64,000 nucleotides of DNA, from contig JAPEHQ010000013.1 in the NCBI GenBank assembly GCA_027405735.1, positions 558,001-622,000 of the forward strand, in the 5' to 3' direction. Positions within the stretch are counted from its first letter, which is position 1, and each line of letters begins with the position of its first letter. The translations under genes and the position numbers were made by a program. The stretch is from Mucor racemosus. Its lineage: Eukaryota > Mucoromycota > Mucoromycetes > Mucorales > Mucoraceae. Below are positions 45,990 to 56,967 of the stretch, piece by piece. Below the pieces are notes generated by a model. It saw nothing but the letters and a program-made list of their open reading frames with translations, was not told the origin of the DNA and made no database searches.

Positions 45990-47578
45990 ATTCTCTCTTT
46001 TTGTTTTCATACTCCAAGGCTATTATATTATTCACCGTTTGATAAGGCATATCAGGCTATCAAGCTGGTATTCTTTTCTTGTATCTGAATACGCATTCTA
46101 ATATAAGGGACTAATGTTTTTAATATAGGTAGCAGTCGTTATATTAGAGACTGATATTTTCATTTAATTGCATTCTAAGATCAAATATCATTATTTACTA
46201 CTGTATTTTTGGACGTACTGTATTTCTTGATTACCAGATCAAATCGAGAGCAATGATATTTATATCTATTCAATGAAAAGCTAGAACCGGCTACAAACTC
46301 ACGAAATATTCCAGGAAGGTGATAAAATTTGAAATGATATACTGTAGAAACAGAAAAAAAAAAGAATAATCTACTCTTGCCTAATTACCATAATAGTTTT
46401 GATTGCATATATACTGTAATTGAAAACAAATCTTTTTACAGCTGACAATCGTAAACTAACATAGTAAGTTTAAATAAGGTTAATTTGTTTAATTTTATGA
46501 GTGATAAAGTAACATATATAATCTTAGATTTATCTTGCGGTATAAATTTAAACAGTAAGTGCTATTTAAGTTTATGCCCGAGCAAAAACCATTGTTGCTG
46601 CAAATATTACAGCTACAACCATATTTACAAATGATGGTAATCGTAAATATATTGGATGTTGTTGAATGTATTGCTCTTCTATATCAACAACGCATTGAAT
46701 TGTATTGTCTATAATTTATATTAATAAAAGCAAATGTATTTTAAAAACACATTCCAATAAAAAATGCAATAGAATTTTGAGAACGGCACGATGCTCATGT
46801 ACAAATCAATTTGTGCCCATACGATCAGCTCATTATGCTCATGGTCAGATTTTTTATTATGCACAAATAGGAATAATGATATGTTTATGGGCAATTCTAC
46901 TATTAACTATTATGCACACATAGGATTAATGTCATGCACATGGACAGAATCTATAATTCTGCACAAACAGGATTAGCGTTGTGCTCGTGTGTAGTTTTTT
47001 TTTTTGTACCCATGTGAATCTTGTAATATTTTTAGCCATATTCAATGGGTACAACAGCTAAGGCTATAGTGTGCAGCTCATCTGGGCACAACGAAATCAT
47101 TGTGTGCAGCACAGGTCGGCCGTAGTAGTGCTTTCATATATAAATCCTTTAAATTTGTGATTTTATGAACTTTTTTTGAATCCGGTTGTATCATCTTATA
47201 CTTTTCAAGTTAAATCCGTTATTAGGCTAATAATGTTGTAGGTTGTATTTATGCTTTACTTAAAATAAGCCTATGAATAATTAATAACAATACAGTTGAA
47301 CCTTAATTTTTGTATAAAATCTCGATACCTGCATCTTATAGCTGCTTGAAATATTTAAACAAACGCGTCCGGGCTGTCCGGTATTTTTTCTTAGAAATTC
47401 AAAGCTTGGAAATATTATTATTAGATGGCCGCTTCCGGAGATTGTTCGGCTTTTTTTGGAAGAATGACCATTATTGGCAAAAATATGAATCATATACTAT
47501 GTTGTATGCCACCAAGTACCATATTATGTTATCGCCTTCTACCGTATCAATACATCTTATAATCTATTGACTACGACA

Positions 47579-48020
47579 TGTTGTATTGAAGTGCAAAGTC
47601 TTGATATCAGATATTATAAATAATAAGAAACTCCTAGTGTACTAAGTTTAATCCAGTAATTACCAAGAACACTTGGACCTCAATTATGACACCATATTAT
47701 TTTATCCCAGTGATTAATCAATCAAGTAGCTATCAAATCAACATCCAAGCACCACAATAGCGCAGCATTAAAACAAGTCAACTCACAAGCTCTGCAAGAA
47801 CGGTTAAATTATGATTGATCCATTTCAATCCATAGATTACTATCAAACATATCTAACGGTTCAATAGTGCCTTAAATTACATTTCAGGATATCAATGTCA
47901 AATCAATATAAAAGGCCATACTTTTATATCTAAATGAACGATATCTTGTTTTTATTATACGGTTAAAGAACTGATTCATTACTCATTCTCTTTTAATTGT
48001 ATTCTTTTTTAAGTATTATT
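47579..48020 (+). repeat. Truncated LTR-like piece at the inner left arm
   Basis: The inner arm starting TGTTGTATTG mirrors 52911-53351 on the right. It contains a TATA-like AATATAAAAGG near 47909. On the right the same piece could end CAACA and act as 5' LTR of the spacer retroelement. Here it points inward against the retroelement's direction and is cut at the arm border. The LTR reading is an inference from termini and the TATA box only. Confidence 0.35.
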
Positions 48021-51000
48021 TATCAATCCTGAATATATACGACATATAGTATCATGAGGCTAATCCCAAAAAACTTCGAACTTGTTGTTTGATGGTTCTC
48101 GGTAAGGGGAAGTATTTTACTTTTTCGATGGTAACTGGATTGTTGAGCTTAATGGCATGGCGAGTTACAACGTACCCCAAAAAGAGAATTTTCACCTTGA
48201 AAAAAATGACATTTCTTTGGATTAAGTACAATGCCATGTTTACTCATTCAATTGAATGTTCTAGCCAAATCATGTAGATGTTCCTTTGGGTCCTTATTAT
48301 TAGTGTATGTAGTTACATCATCTAAATAGAAAATCAGATTAACCAGCTCATGGAGGCATTTTTGCATTATTTCCGCAAAAGCCCCTGGGCTACTACTAAT
48401 ACCCTGCGCTAGTTTTTTAAAGTAAAATGCTCCCAGAGAACATACCACTGTAGGGAGAGGTTGCGACGAGCTTGACAGGCGGGCTTAAAGAACCCCGAAA
48501 GGAGATCAAAACAAGACATCTAATGAGCTTCGTTCAATTTATCTAGTAGGTCGTCAATGTTGGTTAATGGGTAATTCATAGTTTGACTCTTTGAATTCAA
48601 GTATCTGAAATCAGCTACAATACGATAGGTACCATCCTTTTTCTTTAGCTTAATTAAAGGGGATGACCAATCAGAATATCCAGCTTTTTCAATAATTCCT
48701 AGCTTCAGAAATTTATCCAATTATTTTTGTAAGGATTCGGTTTTCAACCTGGAAAGACGATATGGTTTCACTCTTCTAGGTACAGCATTTGGTTTTAGCC
48801 GTATAGTGTGCTCCATAACACCTATATCACCTATCTTGTCATTATTCCAGTCAAAAATATGATCAAATTGATATATTAGCTGTAGGAAATCCCTTTTTAC
48901 TGCTTACGGAGCATTTGATATGTCAATTTTGTCATTGATTCTTTCTTCGTAGGTTCCAAAATCAAAACCTTGTATTTCATTGTTGAAAACTTCGTTGGTT
49001 ATCTCTTCCTTTTTTAATTTGCCAACTTTATACGCATCGAATTCGGCGACTTCTGACATGTAAATAACATCCAATGTTGCGATCAGATCTCCTGATTCAA
49101 ATATTATAGTTGTATCGGTATCATTCACCATGATGAAATGAATGTTTGGTCCTTTTTGTGTAATATAAGAAGAAGGTTCTTGCCAACTGCAGTCTCTATT
49201 ATTACACAATTTGTCGTTGGCTATATCACAGACTACATGATATCTCTTATTTTCTACTAATTTATTTTGATCTAGTAGATGATTCAAGCTTAAGCGATAA
49301 TGTCTTTGTGAGTGTGCTGTGATATAAAAATAATTGTCATATACAATCAGTTCAAAGGTGCCATCTACTTTGTTAGAATCCAATTGTAGTAAACCATATT
49401 TTTCAGGATTCGACATTTCATTATACTCGTCTTCTAACATAAGCAACATATCATCTTCAGAGTTTTCAGGGTCTAAATCATCATCCTTGAGATTTCCTTC
49501 ATCCGAAGTATCGGATTCATTTTCAGAAGTGTCTTCCTCTTCACCAATATTTGGATCTATCTCCATTGGAATAATAACACTATTTTTTCTATTCCCTTCA
49601 ATAGTGTATTTCATATTGCTTGATTTGATATGGTTTTCGGAAGTATCACGCGTATATAAAAATGTATTTTTGGCCTTCTTCAATCCTTTATACTCGGCTT
49701 TGATGATTTTCTCTTCTAAGTTTAGTTTTGCTTTCGCACGCTTCATCCAATTATTTCAAATGATGAGGTTTGCTGGACAAACCGGTAATACTTCAATTGC
49801 CCCAGGAATAATGATATTTCTGCCTAGATTTAAAGGTACATCATATACAATACCTAACGATGCTTGTTTACTACCATTCCCTATAGTGAAGACTGAAGCA
49901 GAAGGAGCATCTATTACTGGACGTAGTTTATCGGCTACAGATTTTGACATACAGGTCTTTGCAGAACCAGTATCTAACATTGTACGAACTTTTGTATCAT
50001 TTATGTAAAATTCGGTACATATAGCAGTTGTATCAACATCATCGTCTTCGAAGAAATTCAACGATAGATTATCATTTGGGGGGTTTGCAATATTTTTTGT
50101 TTTGATGGCTTTAATGAGTTCTCTTTTTACAGTAGGAGCTACTATTAATAAGTCTTTTACGTTTATATCAGCTTTGCATTTGAGTAATTCTCCAACATTG
50201 TATGAAATCCTTGAAGATAATGGGACATGGTTTCGATTAGTAAGTTTCGAAACTGTACTTATATCTTTATTTGGAATTTTGGGAGCAAAAGGCTGTGTAA
50301 AGTGTAAGCATAGATAGTTGTTGACGCGGTACCGTAGGTTGAGGTATCTCAGTTTCCATGGGAGAGTCTATTATTTGTATTTGTTTTTTTGTTTTTTTTT
50401 TTGCGGGTTTGAAACTTTTTTTGATTTGTGTCTTTTATAAGTAGTGTTTCTGCTTTGGGGACTTCAGGTGGTTTAGATAATCTAGCAGCGTGAAGATCCA
50501 CAGTTTCTAAGGTGTTTAAAGTTGGATTGACGAATTTTTGTTGATTATAAGGCAATTGGCCATCTTGATGGTAGAATCAACAATTGCCTGGTCTAGTTTT
50601 TTGCCTTGAATGCACCTTTTCTTTGGTTATTGTAAGCATCGTTATCATTATAATTAGGGAAAGGTCTTTAATTACTTTGATCATTGTAACGATTGTTATC
50701 TTGGTAGCCTTGACCATTATACTGTCCTTGGTTTCCTTGATATTGGCGTCTATAATTATTACGGTATGGTCCATGGTTATTATTTTCATTGGATTGTCTT
50801 TGAGTATTTTCATTTGAATTAGGTTTTCCAGGGTTATTACTGTGAGTATTACCATTGTTATATGGGTTTTTTCTATAATTGCTGTTATACTGGTTATTAT
50901 AACTATTGTTATAACGTTGATAGTTTCTATTATTATTATGAGGATTGTAATCATACCCTTAATTTTGGCCTTCATGATTATAGTAATTACTAGATTGATA

Positions 51001-52910
51001 CGCATATCCATTGATCATTATAGTAATTTGATCTACAATTATTTTTAAATGGTTTTTTGGTATAAACTTTCTCATCGTTTACCTCTTGTACGATGTTCTT
51101 GATGAAAGATCTAAATTCCTCATCAGACATGAGCGATTTTACAGTTTTCTCTCGTATAAAACTTAAAGCAACGTGGACTTCTTTACTAGCACTGGGTATC
51201 AACGAATGCAGCTCTAATGCCTCCATTCTAGCAGTAATTCTAGCAATGGACGGGGACATTGCAGACAAATACGCCTCAGCAGCTGGTTTAGGGTTATGAT
51301 TGATCAACGAACTTTTCGAAATTACTGTTTTTTTACCTACTGCCTTTATGGGATTCAGATTTTTACCATTATTACCATCATTATAACCATGTGTAGTAGC
51401 TTGAAAGGGGTTATCCACCAGTTTAATTGAAGTAACCGAGTGAGCATTCCATCAAGCATTTGCATGCTTAATCCAGCCTTGGAAAGTAATAGCCGATAAC
51501 TCTTTGAAAAAGACCTTGATTTCGTATATCAGAGCAGAACGAAAACGAGAGTAGATGAGTCTTTCATCCGTAATATTGGCCAATTTAGCGGCTTCATACA
51601 AACGAGATAAGAGTTCACTAGGGGATTCATCGTGAGTAGCTTGTTTCATTTCCTCAAACGCACTTTGATAGACTTCAATTATGGATTCAGAAACAAAATG
51701 GCCTTGCAAAATTTGAATAGCATCCAAGTAAGGTATCTTAAGCAACGATAGGTCTTTTTCGTTTAAAATATTGTTAAAAAAGACAACAACAACACGGCGT
51801 AATTGGTCACGTAAGATAGATACTTTGCGTATATCACTAGTGATACTGTATTACTTAAAGCAAAGAATGATTCCAAGAGATACAAGAAATGACGGAAATC
51901 GTCTCCTTCAAAGCTATATAACTCAATTATTTTTGGTTTCCCAGAATTAGTCCAGCGGTAAGATTCAGATGGGCTGTTCAAAGCCAACACAGTGTTTTTT
52001 TGAGCCGTAGTAGTAGCAGTATTAACCATGATAGATTGAGTGTTATAAATAAATTTGGAGGTTATTAAACCCTGTTAATGAGCACCATGTGTTACAATTG
52101 AGATTGTAGTAAAGTGAATATAAAATAAAGAATGAGAGAAATAGAGTATAGCCAGTGCAATTATATCTATTAAATGAACACCAGGTTTTAAGTTGTCCAA
52201 CTGTAATAAATGTTTTATATAAATATATGAAAAGGAATAAGTAAAGAAAAATAAGAAATGTACAATAAAATATATAGAAAATAGCTCAAGGGATCTTATA
52301 AATAGTAAATGTAAAGTAAAGAATATCAACATGATATGAAAATAGCATAAATAATCAAAATATAGGTAAGAAATAAGATATCTTTATTAATTGTTCTTTT
52401 TAAATGTTGTTATTTATACTAATGTTTGTCTGTTAGAACATCCTTGATGTTGATAATAATGTTATTTGAATTTGATAATAAAATGTCTTTACAGACATCT
52501 AAAGAAAAAGTTGAGTTTGTAGATTGTAATAATATGAGATGTGGTTACATCCGTATATTTCCATGAATATGTGTTGATTTATAATCACTGAGTAAAGATT
52601 AGGCAAAGATTTCAGATATTGATCCTGTCAATATTTGGTTATGTTGTATTTATGGTAATTAAATCTGTTGTTCTTTTTGTATGAGTTGTAAAATAATACA
52701 ATGGGAGATTAAATCAATAGTATATAAGGTTTGGTGGATTTCGTGTATGATTTGTGTTCTTTCCGAACTAGAATTTGGAAGTATAATATAATTCTCGGGG
52801 ATCAAAATTGTTTGTTTAGTTTTGACAAATAATAATTTATTTTTTAAAAAAAAAAAGAATAGTTGTTGCTGTTCAATTTGCAACAGTATATATATTTTCA
52901 GGTTTGAGGA
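48021..52910 (-). mobile_element. Palindrome spacer with a decayed Ty3-like element
   Basis: 4890 bp between the arms. On the minus strand it carries Gag, protease and reverse transcriptase in the normal order, but no RNase H or integrase. Reverse transcriptase similarity stops within about ten codons of the left arm border. The 52030-52910 part is AT-rich leader or LTR-like sequence without frames of note (TATAAATAA near 52416, AATAAAG near 52386 on the minus strand). Confidence 0.75.
48053..52029 (-). pseudogene. Broken Gag-protease-RT gene
   Basis: Minus-strand coding relic with several frame breaks. Gag starts at 52029 (MVNTATTTAQ) and continues to about 50990 across a frame change near 51755 and an in-frame TGA near 51449. 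A highly Asn/Tyr-repetitive part near 50580-51010 has lost its frame. Retropepsin is at 49756-50061 with MLDTGSAKTC. An acidic linker-like region lies at 48904-49746. Reverse transcriptase pieces are WSSPLIKLKKKDGTYRIVAD (near 48640), the catalytic YLDD near 48320 and RSFLGLAS at 48060, where the frame ends with TGA. RNase H and integrase are absent. It is a Ty3-like element distinct from the one at 362-6431. Confidence 0.8.
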
Positions 52911-53351
52911 ATAATACTTAAAAAAGAATACAATTAAAAGAGAATGAGTAATGAATCAGTTCTTTAACCGTATAATAAAAACAAGATATCGTTCATTTAG
53001 ATATAAAAGTATGGCCTTTTATATTGATTTGACATTGATATCCTGAAATGTAATTTAAGGCACTATTGAACCGTTAGATATGTTTGATAGTAATCTATGG
53101 ATTGAAATGGATCAATCATAATTTAACCGTTCTTGCAGAGCTTGTGAGTTGACTTGTTTTAATGCTGCGCTATTGTGGTGCTTGGATGTTGATTTGATAG
53201 CTACTTGATTGATTAATCACTGGGATAAAATAATATGGTGTCATAATTGAGGTCCAAGTGTTCTTGGTAATTACTGGATTAAACTTAGTACACTAGGAGT
53301 TTCTTATTATTTATAATATCTGATATCAAGACTTTGCACTTCAATACAACA
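52864..53351 (-). repeat. Possible 5' LTR of the spacer element
   Basis: On the minus strand this 488-bp stretch begins TGTTG and ends CAACA, has a TATA-like box near 53023 and lies upstream of Gag in the right orientation. Its larger part is within the right arm. No second LTR in the same orientation and no clear primer site were found, so this is tentative. Confidence 0.35.
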
Positions 53352-56293
53352 TGTCGTAGTCAATAGATTATAAGATGTATTGATACGGTAGAAGGCGATA
53401 ACATAATATGGTACTTGGTGGCATACAACATAGTATATGATTCATATTTTTGCCAATAATGGTCATTCTTCCAAAAAAAGCCGAACAATCTCCGGAAGCG
53501 GCCATCTAATAATAATATTTCCAAGCTTTGAATTTCTAAGAAAAAATACCGGACAGCCCGGACGCGTTTGTTTAAATATTTCAAGCAGCTATAAGATGCA
53601 GGTATCGAGATTTTATACAAAAATTAAGGTTCAACTGTATTGTTATTAATTATTCATAGGCTTATTTTAAGTAAAGCATAAATACAACCTACAACATTAT
53701 TAGCCTAATAACGGATTTAACTTGAAAAGTATAAGATGATACAACCGGATTCAAAAAAAGTTCATAAAATCACAAATTTAAAGGATTTATATATGAAAGC
53801 ACTACTACGGCCGACCTGTGCTGCACACAATGATTTCGTTGTGCCCAGATGAGCTGCACACTATAGCCTTAGCTGTTGTACCCATTGAATATGGCTAAAA
53901 ATATTACAAGATTCACATGGGTACAAAAAAAAAAACTACACACGAGCACAACGCTAATCCTGTTTGTGCAGAATTATAGATTCTGTCCATGTGCATGACA
54001 TTAATCCTATGTGTGCATAATAGTTAATAGTAGAATTGCCCATAAACATATCATTATTCCTATTTGTGCATAATAAAAAATCTGACCATGAGCATAATGA
54101 GCTGATCGTATGGGCACAAATTGATTTGTACATGAGCATCGTGCCGTTCTCAAAATTCTATTGCATTTTTTATTGGAATGTGTTTTTAAAATACATTTGC
54201 TTTTATTAATATAAATTATAGACAATACAATTCAATGCGTTGTTGATATAGAAGAGCAATACATTCAACAACATCCAATATATTTACGATTACCATCATT
54301 TGTAAATATGGTTGTAGCTGTAATATTTGCAGCAACAATGGTTTTTGCTCGGGCATAAACTTAAATAGCACTTACTGTTTAAATTTATACCGCAAGATAA
54401 ATCTAAGATTATATATGTTACTTTATCACTCATAAAATTAAACAAATTAACCTTATTTAAACTTACTATGTTAGTTTACGATTGTCAGCTGTAAAAAGAT
54501 TTGTTTTCAATTACAGTATATATGCAATCAAAACTATTATGGTAATTAGGCAAGAGTAGATTATTCTTTTTTTTTTCTGTTTCTACAGTATATCATTTCA
54601 AATTTTATCACCTTCCTGGAATATTTCGTGAGTTTGTAGCCGGTTCTAGCTTTTCATTGAATAGATATAAATATCATTGCTCTCGATTTGATCTGGTAAT
54701 CAAGAAATACAGTACGTCCAAAAATACAGTAGTAAATAATGATATTTGATCTTAGAATGCAATTAAATGAAAATATCAGTCTCTAATATAACGACTGCTA
54801 CCTATATTAAAAACATTAGTCCCTTATATTAGAATGCGTATTCAGATACAAGAAAAGAATACCAGCTTGATAGCCTGATATGCCTTATCAAACGGTGAAT
54901 AATATAATAGCCTTGGAGTATGAAAACAAAAAGAGAGAATTGTTTTATTTGCATATATAAATGTACCTTAAATTGTAGTTTAAATATGACAATAAGCTAT
55001 ACCTTAACATATTTAGCATATGTGTCATATAAACACTGTAAATGATTACCTTGATAATCACATAAGCTAAGTTCTGATAATCTAGACTTACAATAAAAGA
55101 TAGAAAATAGAGAATATTAATAATTAGTGTTGCCAAGAGCAACTAAAGACTTTAGACTGATCATCTATATCTGAATATAATTACATTAGCATAAGTGAGG
55201 ATTGAAACTAAATTTTAGTATGAGAACACTGTTCTAGACAGGTGTGTAAGCAATCCTTAAATCAAATATAAATAGCAGTAGGCATCCACCCTTCATTTGA
55301 TTTCCCCATCTCATTTTTATGTTTAAAAAAGATTGACCAATTCTCACGTACTTATTTTTCTTTATTACATACATTTACAACAAGAAACAACACACGTATA
55401 AAAAAATTTTCAAGGCTTTACATTATTTAGCGCAATTAAAACCTTGCTAAATTGCACATTTCAGCCAATGTAAAAGCAGAATTACAGCGCATCAACCTAT
55501 AAACTAAACAAAATAGGCAATATCTGTTATCATAGAAACCTACATTTTTCTACAAGAAAAACCGTCTATCATATCATACATTCATTAAAAAATTGCGAAA
55601 GCAAGCCCGTAGAGCGACGCCGTAATTGAGCAGAGCAAGGTTGAACGGCTAAGTCTCTTATACTATGGTATATATCTAAGTTTTAAATAAAAAAGCCGTT
55701 TTTTTAAACTTTTCTTATATTTAACCACGTACAGTCTGAAAATTCAGACTTTGTAGCGGACATTTTTAAAGCTCATTTTATCCTTACCAACACTCATGAT
55801 TTTGATCAAAAAACAGAAAAATCAAATTTTGATACCAAAATCAACGTTTAAATATACTACATTGTGAGAGAAAATTGTAGCCATGACTAATACACATTTT
55901 ATAGAAGCTTAATATTAAATGTTAAGTAATGAAACTTAGCATTTTTGGCCCAAAAACGGTTTTTTGATTAAATGATTTTCATGTAATATTTTGCAATAAA
56001 AACTTTTGTTATTTTTTATTGAGCAAATAGAGCGCTAAATTCTGCATATGTATATATTTTTTGTTTTCATGATTGGTAGTATAATTAACTCTAGATTTGG
56101 AAAATCAGAAAAAAAAAATCAAAAAATGTCAAAATTGATGATCTGGGACAAGAATAATTTTTGAAATTAATATTCCGCTTATAAGCCTTGTAAGTCTTAA
56201 AAATAAGAGATTTTATAATTCTTGAGAACTTTTTCAAGGATTTAAGATGTTGTACCCACTTGATTCAAGTATATATTCTAAATCTTTATACAT
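52911..56293 (+). repeat. Right arm of the large palindrome
   Basis: 3383-bp inverted counterpart of 44230-48020. From 53804 outward it is also a same-orientation relative of segment A, and that relation continues past the arm to 56967. Arm identity is near-perfect on the inner part and drops in the last 100 bp, where this arm and the left arm differ (for example ATATATAC versus GTAATAAG near 56275). Confidence 0.92.
54941..55382 (+). mobile_element. Solo LTR-like insertion in the right arm
   Basis: 442 bp starting TGTTTTATTT and ending TTTACAACA, so with TGTT/AACA inverted ends. The flanks AGAAT (54936-54940) and AGAAA (55383-55387) are a near-perfect 5-bp duplication. Segment A at about 23490 has the uninterrupted site GAGAGAAACAAC. 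AATATAAATAG near 55268 could be its TATA box. It sits in both palindrome arms. Confidence 0.62.
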
Positions 56294-56385
56294 GTTAATA
56301 TTGTGTGGCAGTTTATTTGATGATAATATAGTCTTACTTTATAATTATTGCGCTAGAGGTAATCTACATTAAGTTTTAGTCTTAC

Positions 56386-56487
56386 CTCTCGAATATCATA
56401 AACATAAACATGGCCATCACAGGAACCTATTGCCGCCTTTTTATTCTCTTTGTCCCAAGCCAATTTATTCAATGCTTTACCAGAACA
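56386..56487 (-). pseudogene. Dynein intermediate chain exon fragment
   Basis: 34 codons open on the minus strand: SGKALNKLAWDKENKKAAIG, then DGHVYVYDIRE, ending at a GTAAGA donor. It is homologous to 24492-24743 but lacks the upstream two-thirds because of the deletion in segment R. It keeps an open frame and Lys/Glu-rich wording closer to a functional dynein intermediate chain than copy A. Confidence 0.7.
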
Positions 56488-56967
56488 AACTTACTTTTGA
56501 CCTATAAAAATTGATTTATTAGTAAAATTAATTATTAATAACAAGCTAATAAGTAATAATTATGGTGTACCTTTGATAGTTGGCAGTGATATACAAGATA
56601 ACATCTTGTTTTCCTCTTCTTAGCTATTGGCCACTAAATAGAAATAAAGGCTTTTCAGAAATTAAATAGGCTAACATGAGTTTATTCGTTCATTCAAATC
56701 AAGTCAATACTATACATACTTTTATAATCACCAGTTTTTCTCCAGGTAGATATCGACTTTAAACAAAAAAAACATTGGTTATAATATAGATAATGGAACA
56801 AAATGATTAAGTTTTGGATGCTTTTTTTGTTCGAGAAAGATACTATAACGTGCCTTAACATTAACAGTTGATAATTTATTTCCAAATAAACAATAGGAAA
56901 ACATGTACTTGTACCTGCTACTTGTTTGGTTTTAGTTTATAAAAAAATATTGGTCTTTTTGTTGTAG

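Larger units (their letters stand above)
44230..48020 (-). repeat. Left arm of the large palindrome
   Basis: Reverse-complement copy of 52911-56293. The inner border is exact: both arms share ...TTTTTTAAGTATTATT and then diverge. Stretches compared by eye from about 44830 to 48020 are almost identical, including an 11-base homopolymer near 47000. The outermost 110 bp (44230-44340) instead match segment A better than the right arm. The arm carries the 442-bp LTR-like insertion (45548-45989) also found in the right arm, and a private insertion at 44406-44799. Small frames mirrored in the two arms reflect DNA identity, not conserved protein. Confidence 0.92.
53804..56967 (+). repeat. Repeat segment R, paralogue of segment A
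   Basis: Starts ACTACGGCC and ends GTTGTAG, as segment A does (21669-26309). It lacks 1.24 kb present in A, with a TTAC microhomology junction near 56493, and carries the 442-bp LTR-like insertion. Near 53960-54145 are four degenerate units of about 47-53 bp built on TGTGCATAATA and CATGAGCAT words. Confidence 0.8.

Noticed and set aside
47310..47570. Identical 86-codon frames in both palindrome arms (also at 53360-53620)
   Set aside because: Identity follows from the near-identical DNA of the arms; both coding and antisense frames are equally conserved, so it is no evidence of protein selection.
54945..55142. 65-codon frame inside the 442-bp insertion
   Set aside because: It lies within LTR-like DNA and has no recognisable feature.
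44230..56293. Palindrome as a DIRS-type or Helitron/TIR transposon
   Set aside because: No tyrosine recombinase, Rep/helicase or transposase was seen. The spacer has a retropepsin-bearing Ty3-like unit, and no target duplication flanks the arms.
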